Shown in pieces: positions 58,176 to 64,000 of a stretch of DNA of 64,000 bases. Source of the DNA: Neptunicella sp048268085 (GTDB lineage Bacteria; Pseudomonadota; Gammaproteobacteria; Enterobacterales; Alteromonadaceae); NCBI RefSeq assembly GCF_048268085.1, contig NZ_JBLWWF010000008.1, positions 86,048 through 150,047 of the forward strand, in the 5' to 3' direction. The notes below the pieces were generated by a model. It saw only the letters and a list, made by a program, of their open reading frames with translations, was not told where the DNA came from and did no database searches. The position numbers and the translations under genes were made by a program. Every line of letters begins with the position of its first letter. Position 1 is the first letter of the stretch.

Positions 58176-58304
58176 CTATTGCTGGAAAAGTGGCAAAGTA
58201 CAATTGCGTTAGATGTCGGCAGATTTTGTAGGCTTTCCCCCTATATTGGTTTCGGTGTTTTTTAACACCTTTGCTCAAAAATGCAGCACACACCAATTCT
58301 TAAG

Positions 58305-58480
58305 AAAAACAGCCCAATATAATGGGCTGCGCGTGTAGGAACTACACGACTATCCTCGAAGGCTTCAGACGATAAACCCTAACGCCTGATGGATTATACG
58401 CCTCCAGGGTCGTACCCTGATGCACCATAGCCCTATCTCATGCACCCAGGTGTGGGCCGTTATTATCGATAACGAATCGC
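58305..58480 (-). ncRNA. Candidate structured RNA ending in an intrinsic terminator
   Basis: Five hairpins follow one another: CAGCCCA/TGGGCTG (58310-58329), CGTGTAG-GAA-CTACACG (58332-58348), CAGGGT-CGT-ACCCTG (58405-58419), CCCA/TGGG (58445-58456) and CGTTAT/ATAACG (58458-58474). On the minus strand the first of these is followed by five T, so it would end a minus-strand RNA of about 170-200 bases. No known RNA family is recognised by eye, and no promoter is clear. Confidence 0.4.
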
Positions 58481-58532
58481 GGTGTGCGCTGCCAATCACA
58501 AAGATAAGCTACTTTCAAAAATAATGTTTGGA

Positions 58533-58560
58533 AAAACCCCGGTAAGATTACCGGGGTTTT
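58533..58560. terminator. Strong bidirectional terminator
   Basis: AAAACCCCGGTAA, two bases, and its exact reverse complement: a 13-bp arm with A and T tails on both strands. It sits between the hairpin region and the cruciform repeat. Confidence 0.85.
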
Positions 58561-58561
58561 A

Positions 58562-58674
58562 TTTGAAGGCGGATTGGCGACGAGTCGTCCCTACTCGAAA
58601 GAGGTAGGGACGACTCGCAGAGTCGCCAGTCGAGGCCACTGCTCATGATGCCTCGACACCCAATCCGCCTTAAA
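58562..58674. repeat. REP/BIME-like cruciform repeat
   Basis: An outer stem AAGGCGGATTGG (58566-58577) / CCAATCCGCCTT (58660-58671) encloses two hairpins: a 14-bp perfect stem CGAGTCGTCCCTAC/GTAGGGACGACTCG (58581-58617) and GTCGAGGC/GCCTCGAC (58629-58657). The inner units read as two head-to-head GTAG-headed palindromes (GTAGGGACGACTCG), which is the layout of REP pairs moved by RAYT transposases. Confidence 0.6.
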
Positions 58675-59100
58675 TAATTGCAGGGCCAGAAGAGGGATAG
58701 AGATTTGAGCGTGTCAAAAAGGTGTTGCAATCTCTGATCACTGTGATAATTTTGTTTATGAACTAGCTCGACATGAGCATCAAGAAAAAGGGCGTTCTCA
58801 CTGCCCGCAACACGTTCCTGAGGAGCTGCATTCGCAGCATTATGGGTCACACGACCACCCCACAATAAACAACACAAATATAAACCACAGTAGTTCGCGC
58901 TGTATTTCAACAGAAATCACACGGCTCAGCTTTGTTGCTTTAGACCAGTTAGCCTTTATGTCTTATGACAATATGCTCGGTTACGCACCGTTCATATGGC
59001 TTTAAAACTTACCTATTTTGGCATTTCGCCCCCTGGTCTTTGGTTTGGTGTTTTTCTCAATACTTTCAAAATTAAATTTTAAATTTATGAGGAACATGAA

Positions 59101-59967
59101 ATGAGCCAATTAGGATATCGTCTTCATCAAATGGTGAACGACACTCACCGCGAAAGTAGCTTTAGCACTAGAGCTACTCGTAGCAAAGTATTAAACCTTG
59201 CTGCAAAGCAGCTACTCAAACATGGTTATAAATTAAAGGACCCTACCGGTCTTAAAACCAAGCATATCAATCATCTTGTTACACGTTGGCAAGATGAAGG
59301 TCTAGCGGCAAAAACAATAAAAAACAGAATGGCGGCCTTGCGTTGGGTTGCCGAAAAAATAGGTAAACCTAATATCTGTTCACGTAGCAATGATGACTAC
59401 GGCATTCCAAGAGTTCGCAACAATCCCATTGGCAAGTCAAAAACGTTAGACATAGATAAGCATGCCAAGATCAAGAGTGACTTAATCAAGCTTTCCCTGC
59501 GTTTGCAGCAAGAGTTTGGGCTTAGAAAAGAGGAGTGTATGAAATTCAGCTTATCCTATGCTTTGATAGACGCTAACACTCTGCAAATAAAAGGCTCATG
59601 GGCTAAGGGTGGCAAATACCGCAAAATTCCGATTTTAAAAGAATCTCAACAACAGCTTATTCGTGATATTGCTGCTGTTACTAAAGGCGCACTTATCGAA
59701 CCTGACAAGAACTATAAGTCACAAATGGGAGAGTACGACCGCGAAACCATCCGAGTTGGATTAAATAAAAATCACGGATTACGTCACCATTACGCAAGGG
59801 AGCGTTATTTAGAGCTTACAGGCTGGAAATGCCCTGCCGACGGAGGCCCTCATAGAAAAGAGCTATCTCCTATTGATTATGAGCGTGATACGAAAGTTCG
59901 TGAGCAAATTAGCCAAGAATTAGGCCACGAACGATTGAAGATTACCTATGCGTACTTGGGCAGTTAA
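59101..59967 (+). CDS. Tyrosine-type site-specific recombinase (island integrase)
   Basis: A 288-residue tyrosine recombinase. The N-terminal SAM-like core-binding domain (1-100) is followed by the catalytic domain with Arg142 (FGLRKEE), the beta-hairpin Lys region (KGGKYRKIP), His225 and Arg228 (HGLRHH), His276 (LGHERL) and nucleophile Tyr285 (YAYLGS). All catalytic positions are present, so it should be active. It lies 6 kb from the tRNA, not next to it, with the nuclease-NTPase cargo between. Its stop codon falls in a 24-bp palindrome. Confidence 0.9.
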   Translation: MSQLGYRLHQMVNDTHRESSFSTRATRSKVLNLAAKQLLKHGYKLKDPTGLKTKHINHLVTRWQDEGLAAKTIKNRMAALRWVAEKIGKPNICSRSNDDYGIPRVRNNPIGKSKTLDIDKHAKIKSDLIKLSLRLQQEFGLRKEECMKFSLSYALIDANTLQIKGSWAKGGKYRKIPILKESQQQLIRDIAAVTKGALIEPDKNYKSQMGEYDRETIRVGLNKNHGLRHHYARERYLELTGWKCPADGGPHRKELSPIDYERDTKVREQISQELGHERLKITYAYLGS

Positions 59968-59988
59968 AATTAGGCATGCCTAATTTTA
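59965..59988. promoter_or_regulatory. Perfect 24-bp palindrome P1 with GGCATGCC core
   Basis: Core TTAGGCATGCCTAA, extended by A/T arms to a perfect 24-bp palindrome. It contains the stop codons of both the convergent integrase and XRE genes, so it may be an operator or a terminator. The same core recurs at 60337-60354, on the other side of the XRE gene. Confidence 0.7.
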
Positions 59989-60255
59989 TCCGCTTACTGA
60001 CCAATCCAATATCTTTTCAGCCAACTCGTCTTCAATGCAGTACAAGAAGGCAGTTGGCACTTTCAGAACACCGCTCAACGCGACTACCGTTTTGAAATCC
60101 GGTGTGTGAACACCACGCTCATACTGGTTCATACGAGCAGACGCAACAAACTTATCCATCCCCGCCATTATTCCTAACTGCTTCTGGGACAGACCTAGTC
60201 TTGTTCTTGCTTGCTTTAGCCGTATCGGAAACGGCGAACCATCATTAGTTTTCAA
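59986..60255 (-). CDS. XRE-family helix-turn-helix regulator
   Basis: An 89-residue DNA-binding protein that is almost only an HTH_XRE domain (residues 10-68): RLKQARTRLGLSQKQLGIMAG, then a recognition helix and NQYERGVHTPDFKT. Such small regulators are typical of phages, islands and toxin systems. The gene is bracketed by the palindromes P1 and P2 and is divergent from the small membrane-protein gene at 60371. The palindromes are the obvious candidates for its operators. Confidence 0.88.
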   Translation of the reverse strand: MKTNDGSPFPIRLKQARTRLGLSQKQLGIMAGMDKFVASARMNQYERGVHTPDFKTVVALSGVLKVPTAFLYCIEDELAEKILDWSVSG

Positions 60256-60336
60256 TTGGTGTAAGACATTTACTCTTGAAAACTAAGATTTTCTTAGCTT
60301 TAATTGAATCTGGATACTAAGGAATACTTAGGTGCA

Positions 60337-60354
60337 AATTAGGCATGCCTAATT
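60337..60354. promoter_or_regulatory. Perfect 18-bp palindrome P2 with GGCATGCC core
   Basis: AATTAGGCATGCCTAATT. It lies 82 bp before the XRE start and 17 bp before the ATG at 60371, in the divergent promoter region, an ideal operator position. Confidence 0.75.
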
Positions 60355-60370
60355 CTTTTGAAGGGGAGTT

Positions 60371-60583
60371 ATGATTTTGGAAACGTTGTTTTTTGTACTA
60401 TTTGGGATTGTTTACTTTTTAGTTTGGGTATTTACTGCTGACGATGAGTCGTCAGATAAAAATGATCAGCTTGACCAACTTGATGATGGTATGGGGAATA
60501 TTATCGGTGATGGCGAGCATATGACTCGTGAAGAGGCTGAGGATGCTCAGGCACGAGGCGAACTTTATGACACTTACTATTAA
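60371..60583 (+). CDS. Small membrane protein with an acidic tail
   Basis: A 70-residue protein: one N-terminal hydrophobic helix (residues 2-22), then an acidic cytoplasmic or periplasmic tail (DDESSDKNDQLDQLDDG...). AGGGGAG precedes the ATG by 4-5 bases, a strong ribosome site. No family is recognised. Its promoter region carries palindrome P2, and P3 starts right after its stop codon. Confidence 0.7.
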   Translation: MILETLFFVLFGIVYFLVWVFTADDESSDKNDQLDQLDDGMGNIIGDGEHMTREEAEDAQARGELYDTYY

Positions 60584-60586
60584 ATG

Positions 60587-60602
60587 ATTTGGCATGCCAA
60601 AT
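60587..60602. promoter_or_regulatory. Palindrome P3 with GGCATGCC core
   Basis: ATTTGGCATGCCAAAT, extended with one mismatch by AAAT/ATTT arms. It starts 3 bases after the stop of the 70-residue protein gene. Core arms read TTT/AAA, unlike P1 and P2, which read TTA/TAA. Confidence 0.7.
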
Positions 60603-60710
60603 TATTTAATAGTAATGAAGGTATTATCAATGACACCCAACGCTTTGTTAATGGTATGGTTATGTTTCTGCAATCCTGTTTACCCGCTGATATGATAAAT
60701 TAAATGGAGA

Positions 60711-60812
60711 ATGAAAGTGTGGCCACTTTTCGTTAGCTGTCTGATGATACTCGGTGTTGTCGCCTTTTTTACAATTTACTTTTTTCGCTCGAGAAAAGAG
60801 CTCGATGACTAA
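60711..60812 (+). CDS. 33-residue single-span membrane peptide
   Basis: A 33-codon gene (MKVWPLFVSCLMILGVVAFF...RSRKELDD). One hydrophobic segment (residues 3-25) is followed by a positively charged then acidic tail, the pattern of small inner-membrane proteins. TGGAGA stands about 5 bases before the ATG. It lies between palindromes P3 and P4. No family is recognised. Confidence 0.5.
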   Translation: MKVWPLFVSCLMILGVVAFFTIYFFRSRKELDD

Positions 60813-61115
60813 GGAAATTAGTAATCCACCAATCAACTTTTTCTAGCCACCCTCTTCAAAATAATTTGGCATGCCAAATTATTTTGAGTGAAAAACAAAT
60901 TTACATATATCTACTTTAACCTCCCACTTTTATCGGGCTGATTTAGCTTATTTTATAAGCAACTTCTATTTAGAAATGTTCTAGATCTTACATGACCGAA
61001 AAAACCCTCTAAATCTTACCCTAGCTTTTCTACTACCTATCTAAATGCCCAATGCTAGATTCACTGGTAACTATTGAGCCGACAATGACATTAGCGTGAA
61101 TCAGAGGTAACCGTA
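60813..61115. other. Intergenic region with palindrome P4 and short degenerate repeats
   Basis: 303 bp with no gene. Besides P4, a segment near 60980-61045 repeats TCTAGATCTTAC, TCTAAATCTTAC and TCTAAATGCC. These could be iterons for the RepA_C-like protein downstream, but only a few weak copies are seen. Confidence 0.4.
60856..60887. promoter_or_regulatory. Perfect 32-bp palindrome P4 with GGCATGCC core
   Basis: Core TTTGGCATGCCAAA extended by matching A/T arms and a terminal TC/GA to 32 bp without mismatch. It follows the 33-residue peptide gene by 44 bp and precedes the HTH gene by 229 bp. Confidence 0.75.
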
Positions 61116-61337
61116 ATGATTAACCGTTTTCAAAAACAGAAACCAGAATTTTATTTATTGGAAGAAATTGCGGAGATTTTGCGTTCCAGTAAGAGAACAA
61201 TTTACAACCGAATTTACCGTAACCGTGTTTATGGAGAACAAAATCCAGTACCACCTTATATCAAGATGAATGGAAAGCTTCTATTTCCTTCGAATGATTT
61301 TGAAAGGTGGATTGAGCAGAAAAAATCTGACATATAA
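61116..61337 (+). CDS. AlpA/excisionase-like helix-turn-helix protein
   Basis: A 73-residue MerR-like/HTH_17 protein: LLEEIAEILRSSKRTIYNRIYRN is the winged-helix recognition unit, with a wing around PPYIKMNGKLLFPSNDFERWI. Such proteins act as excisionases or as activators of integrase or replication genes. It lies 22 bp before the RepA_C-like gene and is probably in one unit with it. Confidence 0.75.
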   Translation: MINRFQKQKPEFYLLEEIAEILRSSKRTIYNRIYRNRVYGEQNPVPPYIKMNGKLLFPSNDFERWIEQKKSDI

Positions 61338-61359
61338 TTATAGTTAAGTTGACGTTACG

Positions 61360-62199
61360 ATGCTTCATGCATCCAACTTGAAGAAAGCTCTTTCTCTTTC
61401 GGAAAATGTACCGAAAAAATTTATCGGTTATTACCCCGCTGAGCTTTCAGATCCTGCTATTTTACCACTATCACAACAACATGGTTTGTCAAAGCAAAAC
61501 CTATCGGAACAAAATAATCATAGGAATCTAACTATCTGTGCTGAAAATGGGTTACCTAGAGGTACATTTGGCCGGTTAAGCATTTGTTACTGGGTTAGTT
61601 TGTTTGTGAAATGCGAAACAACACTATCAACTGAACAGATCTTGAATTCCACTCAAGCAAAGTCCAAGAGCCAACTATTTTTGGAGGTCGTTGGCAAAAG
61701 ACAGAGTGGCTCAGCCCAGCTCGAATCTTTCTGGAAGAGTTATTACGCAGCGACGCGGATGCAGTTAAAAGTTAAAAATGTCTTCAAACCGATTAATAAC
61801 TCGAATTCACTGAGCACAAACTGGCTCACCCTCAAAGATCAGTTGACACCAGTTCCCGTAGATATTCGGGCATTGCATTTATTGCACTTGCAACAATCAG
61901 CTCTGGGCATCGACCTCTATATATTTTTAACTATCAAAGCCTTCAGTCTTGCTAAAGCGGGTTATTCGGACAAGCTATTTCTTCTATGGGCAACTCTTGA
62001 AGATGTTTTCATCAACGAGCGAAGCCGGTGCAAAAATTTATATGAATTCAAAAAGCGAATAAAGTCTGCAATGGAAAAAGTTATAAATTGCTTTCCAGGC
62101 AGCCACATCGAATATAAAAATGCAGACGGACTATTCATCAAGCGAATCACTCCATCGGTTCAAATCTTACCTAGTACTAACGCGCAAGAAAAAACGTAA
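61360..62199 (+). CDS. RepA_C-like plasmid-type replication initiator
   Basis: A 279-residue protein that resembles plasmid RepA proteins of the RepA_C family: GLPRGTFGRLSICYWVSLF (compare the usual PYGxxPRLLLAW block), FWKSYYAATRMQL, then PVPVDIRALHLL...ALGIDLYIFLT near residue 170 and a basic C-terminal block. In plasmids this family opens the origin. Here it sits in a chromosomal island, behind an HTH gene, so it may drive replication of an excised form. Recognition is by motif and by eye. Confidence 0.6.
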   Translation: MLHASNLKKALSLSENVPKKFIGYYPAELSDPAILPLSQQHGLSKQNLSEQNNHRNLTICAENGLPRGTFGRLSICYWVSLFVKCETTLSTEQILNSTQAKSKSQLFLEVVGKRQSGSAQLESFWKSYYAATRMQLKVKNVFKPINNSNSLSTNWLTLKDQLTPVPVDIRALHLLHLQQSALGIDLYIFLTIKAFSLAKAGYSDKLFLLWATLEDVFINERSRCKNLYEFKKRIKSAMEKVINCFPGSHIEYKNADGLFIKRITPSVQILPSTNAQEKT

Positions 62200-62471
62200 A
62201 AAGTAACAATGGAGATGCTCGCCAATGAAAACATGGGAAGCCCAGTTCAATGTATTGTTAAAAGTGCAGGTTGAAAAAACCTCTGTACTTATGAGATTTT
62301 TCACCAAAATCACCTGTGGACACTGCAAGTTCTCCACGTACGAAAAAAGTTCAGGACAACCTCAATCGCTTGCTAGAATTGGCCTTCAGCGATACGCTAA
62401 TAGTTTGCATTTAGTTCTTATTTATTTTTCTGTTATTACAGGTTACTGTCTGTTGAAAAACTAGTGAAACG
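62200..62471. other. Degenerate stretch, no convincing gene
   Basis: A 79-codon frame (62225-62464) has no good ribosome site and no recognised family; short frames in the other phases end quickly. It may be the decayed partner (for example an antitoxin) of the zeta-toxin remnant that follows, but nothing in it shows this. Confidence 0.35.
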
Positions 62472-62959
62472 TTGATTCCCTCCGTTAGTGTCAAAGTTAC
62501 TGAAGATGAAAAGCGAATAGAAGAAAACGCTATAAAATTTGCAAAAAATAACCGCACTTCAATAGCAAATGAATTAACTGATCTGGAGCAATATCCAACC
62601 GATGAGGAACCGGTATCGGTTTTCATGGCGGGCTCTCTACGTGCGGGTAAGACCGAAGCATCTAAAGCATTTTTGGAGGAACTTAAAGCTGAGAATGTTA
62701 TTCGCATCGATCCTGATGAGCTTCGTGAACACTTCGAAAATTACCACAGAGATAATTCTTATCTTTTTCAAAAGTCGTCTCTTTTATTGTCGAACGTACG
62801 CTTGATAAAGCGTTTAAACGGAATCAGTCATTTCTGTTAGATGGGACATTGACGAATTATAATATTGCTCATATGATTTTAGTGTCTACTTTGGAAAGTC
62901 ATCTTCCCCTAAAACATAATTCCGAAAGACTGATAGAACATATATTGAATAGCCACTAA
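62472..62959 (+). pseudogene. Zeta-toxin-family kinase, frameshifted and truncated
   Basis: The first phase (62472 to about 62776, TTG start) encodes VSVFMAGSLRAGKTEASKAFLEEL, the zeta-toxin P-loop (usually GSPGAGKTE), and RIDPDELREHF. The similarity then continues one phase over from about 62777: FIVERTLDKAFKRNQSFLLDGTLTNYNIAH up to a stop at 62957-62959. The C-terminal third of the family is missing. A single frameshift near 62770-62780 plus a deletion explain it. A functional UDP-sugar kinase toxin is unlikely. Confidence 0.7.
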
Positions 62960-62966
62960 GAATTTA

Positions 62967-63896
62967 TTAATTTTCAGATATATGCGTCGTTGGGTTCAGC
63001 GTTTCAACAACAAAATCAATCCAACCGTATCTTGGGATACTATTGTCTAAATAGTAATCCGGCTGAATCCCAATTCCATCGATAGTAATATCGGGAATTC
63101 TCAAACTTCGAGACAAACTATAAAATAAAGTCAATCGCTGGGATGGTGAAGTTACGTGGTAAGTGTTAGAGATATCTAAGATGCCTGAAGTAGTTTTCCC
63201 AAACAGTTTGACCTTTGTACTTTGCTTCGCCTCTAAGAGGAATTGTTCAGCCGAACTGGCATTATTTTCATTAATCAAAATAGCGATGTTCTTAGGGTTA
63301 GACAGCACTTGATCAAAACGGGTTACACTAATTTTAGACTTCTCAAGCATCACAAATTCACCTAATTTGGATTGAAGAGTTTTTAAGTTTTTTTTCGCCC
63401 AATCAACAACATCCCGCCCATATTTTCCATCAACCATATCCTGCATACGCCGATTATTTAACGGTGTTGATTTATATTCGACGCCAACAATACGGATAGG
63501 ATTTGTATAGAGCAGTGGTAATAAACCATTGTAGGTACTATCACTCCCCCCTCCGTTGTTTCTGATATCGATAATCAGGGTCGATGATGATGAAATACTA
63601 GACATGTTAGCTTCGATCAGATCATCGATTTTCTGCTTATTGCTAAAATCAAATGACGGTATTCTGAACAGTAAAACATTTTCAGAAATTTTTTCAAACA
63701 TAGGGGCATTTGCGTTACGAAGTCGAATATAGCGACTAGCACTTTCACCGGTTGGAGTACGTCCATTAATTCGCGTCATATATGTGTGATCACCAATATC
63801 AATAATATTTCCGTCAAGTTCAAAAAAAGAATCAAGATTTTGTTCACTATGATTACCCATAAAATAAGACGCTCTATAGCCTCTAATGCCGTTCAC
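62967..63896 (-). CDS. S41-family (tail-specific-like) peptidase, N-terminally cut by an IS
   Basis: The C-terminal 300 residues of an S41 peptidase: IDIRNNGGGSDSTYNG (substrate-binding strand), NENNASSAEQFLLEA (nucleophile Ser region), GKTTSGI, and GIGIQPDYYLDN at the end. The N-terminal third and signal peptide are absent. The reading frame runs straight into the end of an IS4-family element: the first few codons lie in its terminal sequence. It is therefore probably a broken gene, although a GTG at 63896 could give a shortened protein. Confidence 0.75.
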   Translation of the reverse strand: MNGIRGYRASYFMGNHSEQNLDSFFELDGNIIDIGDHTYMTRINGRTPTGESASRYIRLRNANAPMFEKISENVLLFRIPSFDFSNKQKIDDLIEANMSSISSSSTLIIDIRNNGGGSDSTYNGLLPLLYTNPIRIVGVEYKSTPLNNRRMQDMVDGKYGRDVVDWAKKNLKTLQSKLGEFVMLEKSKISVTRFDQVLSNPKNIAILINENNASSAEQFLLEAKQSTKVKLFGKTTSGILDISNTYHVTSPSQRLTLFYSLSRSLRIPDITIDGIGIQPDYYLDNSIPRYGWIDFVVETLNPTTHISEN

Positions 63897-63913
63897 TTAA
63901 GGTGAGCGGCATT
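63885..63913. repeat. IS terminal palindrome at the S41 gene junction
   Basis: AATGCCG...TCAC-TTAAG-GTGA...CGGCATT is a 29-base near-palindrome that covers the transposase stop codon and the IS end. It marks the boundary between the peptidase gene and the IS. Confidence 0.6.
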
Positions 63914-64000
63914 GTTGTTTCTAGGGTATCGACTTGGCCTTTTCTTCACCGTTCTTGGAAAACTCCTGTGTCGTCGTGGCTCTAAAATCAAGCTTTCACT
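63893..64000 (-). mobile_element. C-terminal end of an IS4-family transposase gene (partial)
   Basis: The last 35 codons of a transposase enter from the right: SFPRTVKKRPSRYPRNNN with the stop at 63893-63895. This basic tail is typical of IS4-family transposases of marine gammaproteobacteria. The body of the gene and the other IS end are outside the window. Confidence 0.72.

Larger units (their letters stand above)
58176..59100. other. Gene-free 0.9-kb stretch rich in secondary structure
   Basis: No supported coding sequence. It contains the hairpin chain at 58305-58474, a terminator at 58533-58560, a cruciform repeat at 58562-58674 and two diverged copies of a roughly 50-bp segment (58222-58278 and 59014-59069), the second directly before the integrase gene. 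Short frames on either strand cover the repeats and are not credible genes. Confidence 0.6.
53014..64000. mobile_element. Genomic island / integrated plasmid-like element (right end outside window)
   Basis: From the tRNA 3' end on, base composition falls, gene spacing widens and mobile-element genes appear: tyrosine recombinase (59101), XRE and HTH regulators, a RepA_C-like replication protein, a zeta-toxin remnant and an IS4-family end. No repeat of the tRNA 3' end was found up to 64000, so the right attachment site is not in view and the true length is unknown. Confidence 0.65.

Noticed and set aside
58381..58480. Retron msr-msd or integron attC site
   Set aside because: No reverse transcriptase gene lies nearby, and no paired RYYYAAC/GTTRRRY core was found around the hairpins; only a TAACGCC stretch looked attC-like.
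58548..58910. 120-codon minus-strand frame in the gene-free island stretch
   Set aside because: It runs through the terminator and the REP-like cruciform, whose repeats keep it open by chance; no family or start signal.
53014..64000. CRISPR array or cas genes in the island
   Set aside because: No regularly spaced repeats and no Cas-like protein were found.

Overview
The window looks like a chromosomal segment of a marine-type gammaproteobacterium, most likely of the order Alteromonadales. The support is the mix of a rhombosortase, a phenylalanine/tyrosine catabolic cluster controlled by a TyrR-type protein, pspF next to sapABCDF, the tig-clpP-clpX-lon-hupB-ppiD run, an Oar-like TonB-dependent receptor and DUF2884, DUF2937 and DUF945 proteins. 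The genus cannot be fixed from the sequence alone. About 53 kb is ordinary core genome. The last 11 kb (after the tRNA at 52937-53013) is a more A+T-rich accessory island.

Layout. 1-7.5 kb: rhombosortase, an S9 peptidase lipoprotein, a periplasmic glutathione peroxidase, an acyltransferase and an aromatic aminotransferase. 7.5-14.5 kb: a minus-strand catabolic block (phhA-phhB, tyrR, hppD-hmgA-fahA-maiA) that takes phenylalanine through tyrosine and homogentisate to fumarate and acetoacetate. Candidate TyrR boxes lie upstream of phhA, tyrR and hppD. 14.8-22.8 kb: the phage-shock genes pspABC, divergent pspF, and the SapABCDF transporter. 22.9-31.5 kb: the protein quality-control run, with a heat-shock-type promoter in front of lon. 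31.8-32.3 kb: five tRNA genes. 32.5-52.8 kb: folD, an NhaC-type antiporter, DUF2884 and DUF1566 proteins, two signalling pairs, an Oar-like receptor, a 231-bp MITE, a DUF945 protein, and a copper-type mbnP/mbnH pair divergent from a choice-of-anchor-B protein. The last of these ends in a GlyGly-CTERM tail, which is the substrate signal of the rhombosortase at the left end of the window.

The island (from 53014) starts at a CAU-anticodon tRNA, probably tRNA-Ile2. It carries a 1557-residue protein with an N-terminal Cap4/DUF4297-like nuclease domain, a STAND/NACHT-type NTPase and a long helical C-terminus, a candidate anti-phage sensor-effector. Next comes a gene-free 0.9-kb stretch with a chain of hairpins (a possible structured RNA), a strong terminator and a REP/BIME-like cruciform. 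Then follow a tyrosine recombinase, a small XRE regulator, small membrane proteins and an HTH protein. Four perfect palindromes with a GGCATGCC core are spread through this part. A RepA_C-like replication protein, a frameshifted zeta-toxin remnant and an S41 peptidase cut at its N-terminus by an IS4-family element complete the window. The integrase plus Rep plus HTH set suggests an integrated plasmid-like element that carries the large nuclease-NTPase as cargo. Its right attachment site is not visible.
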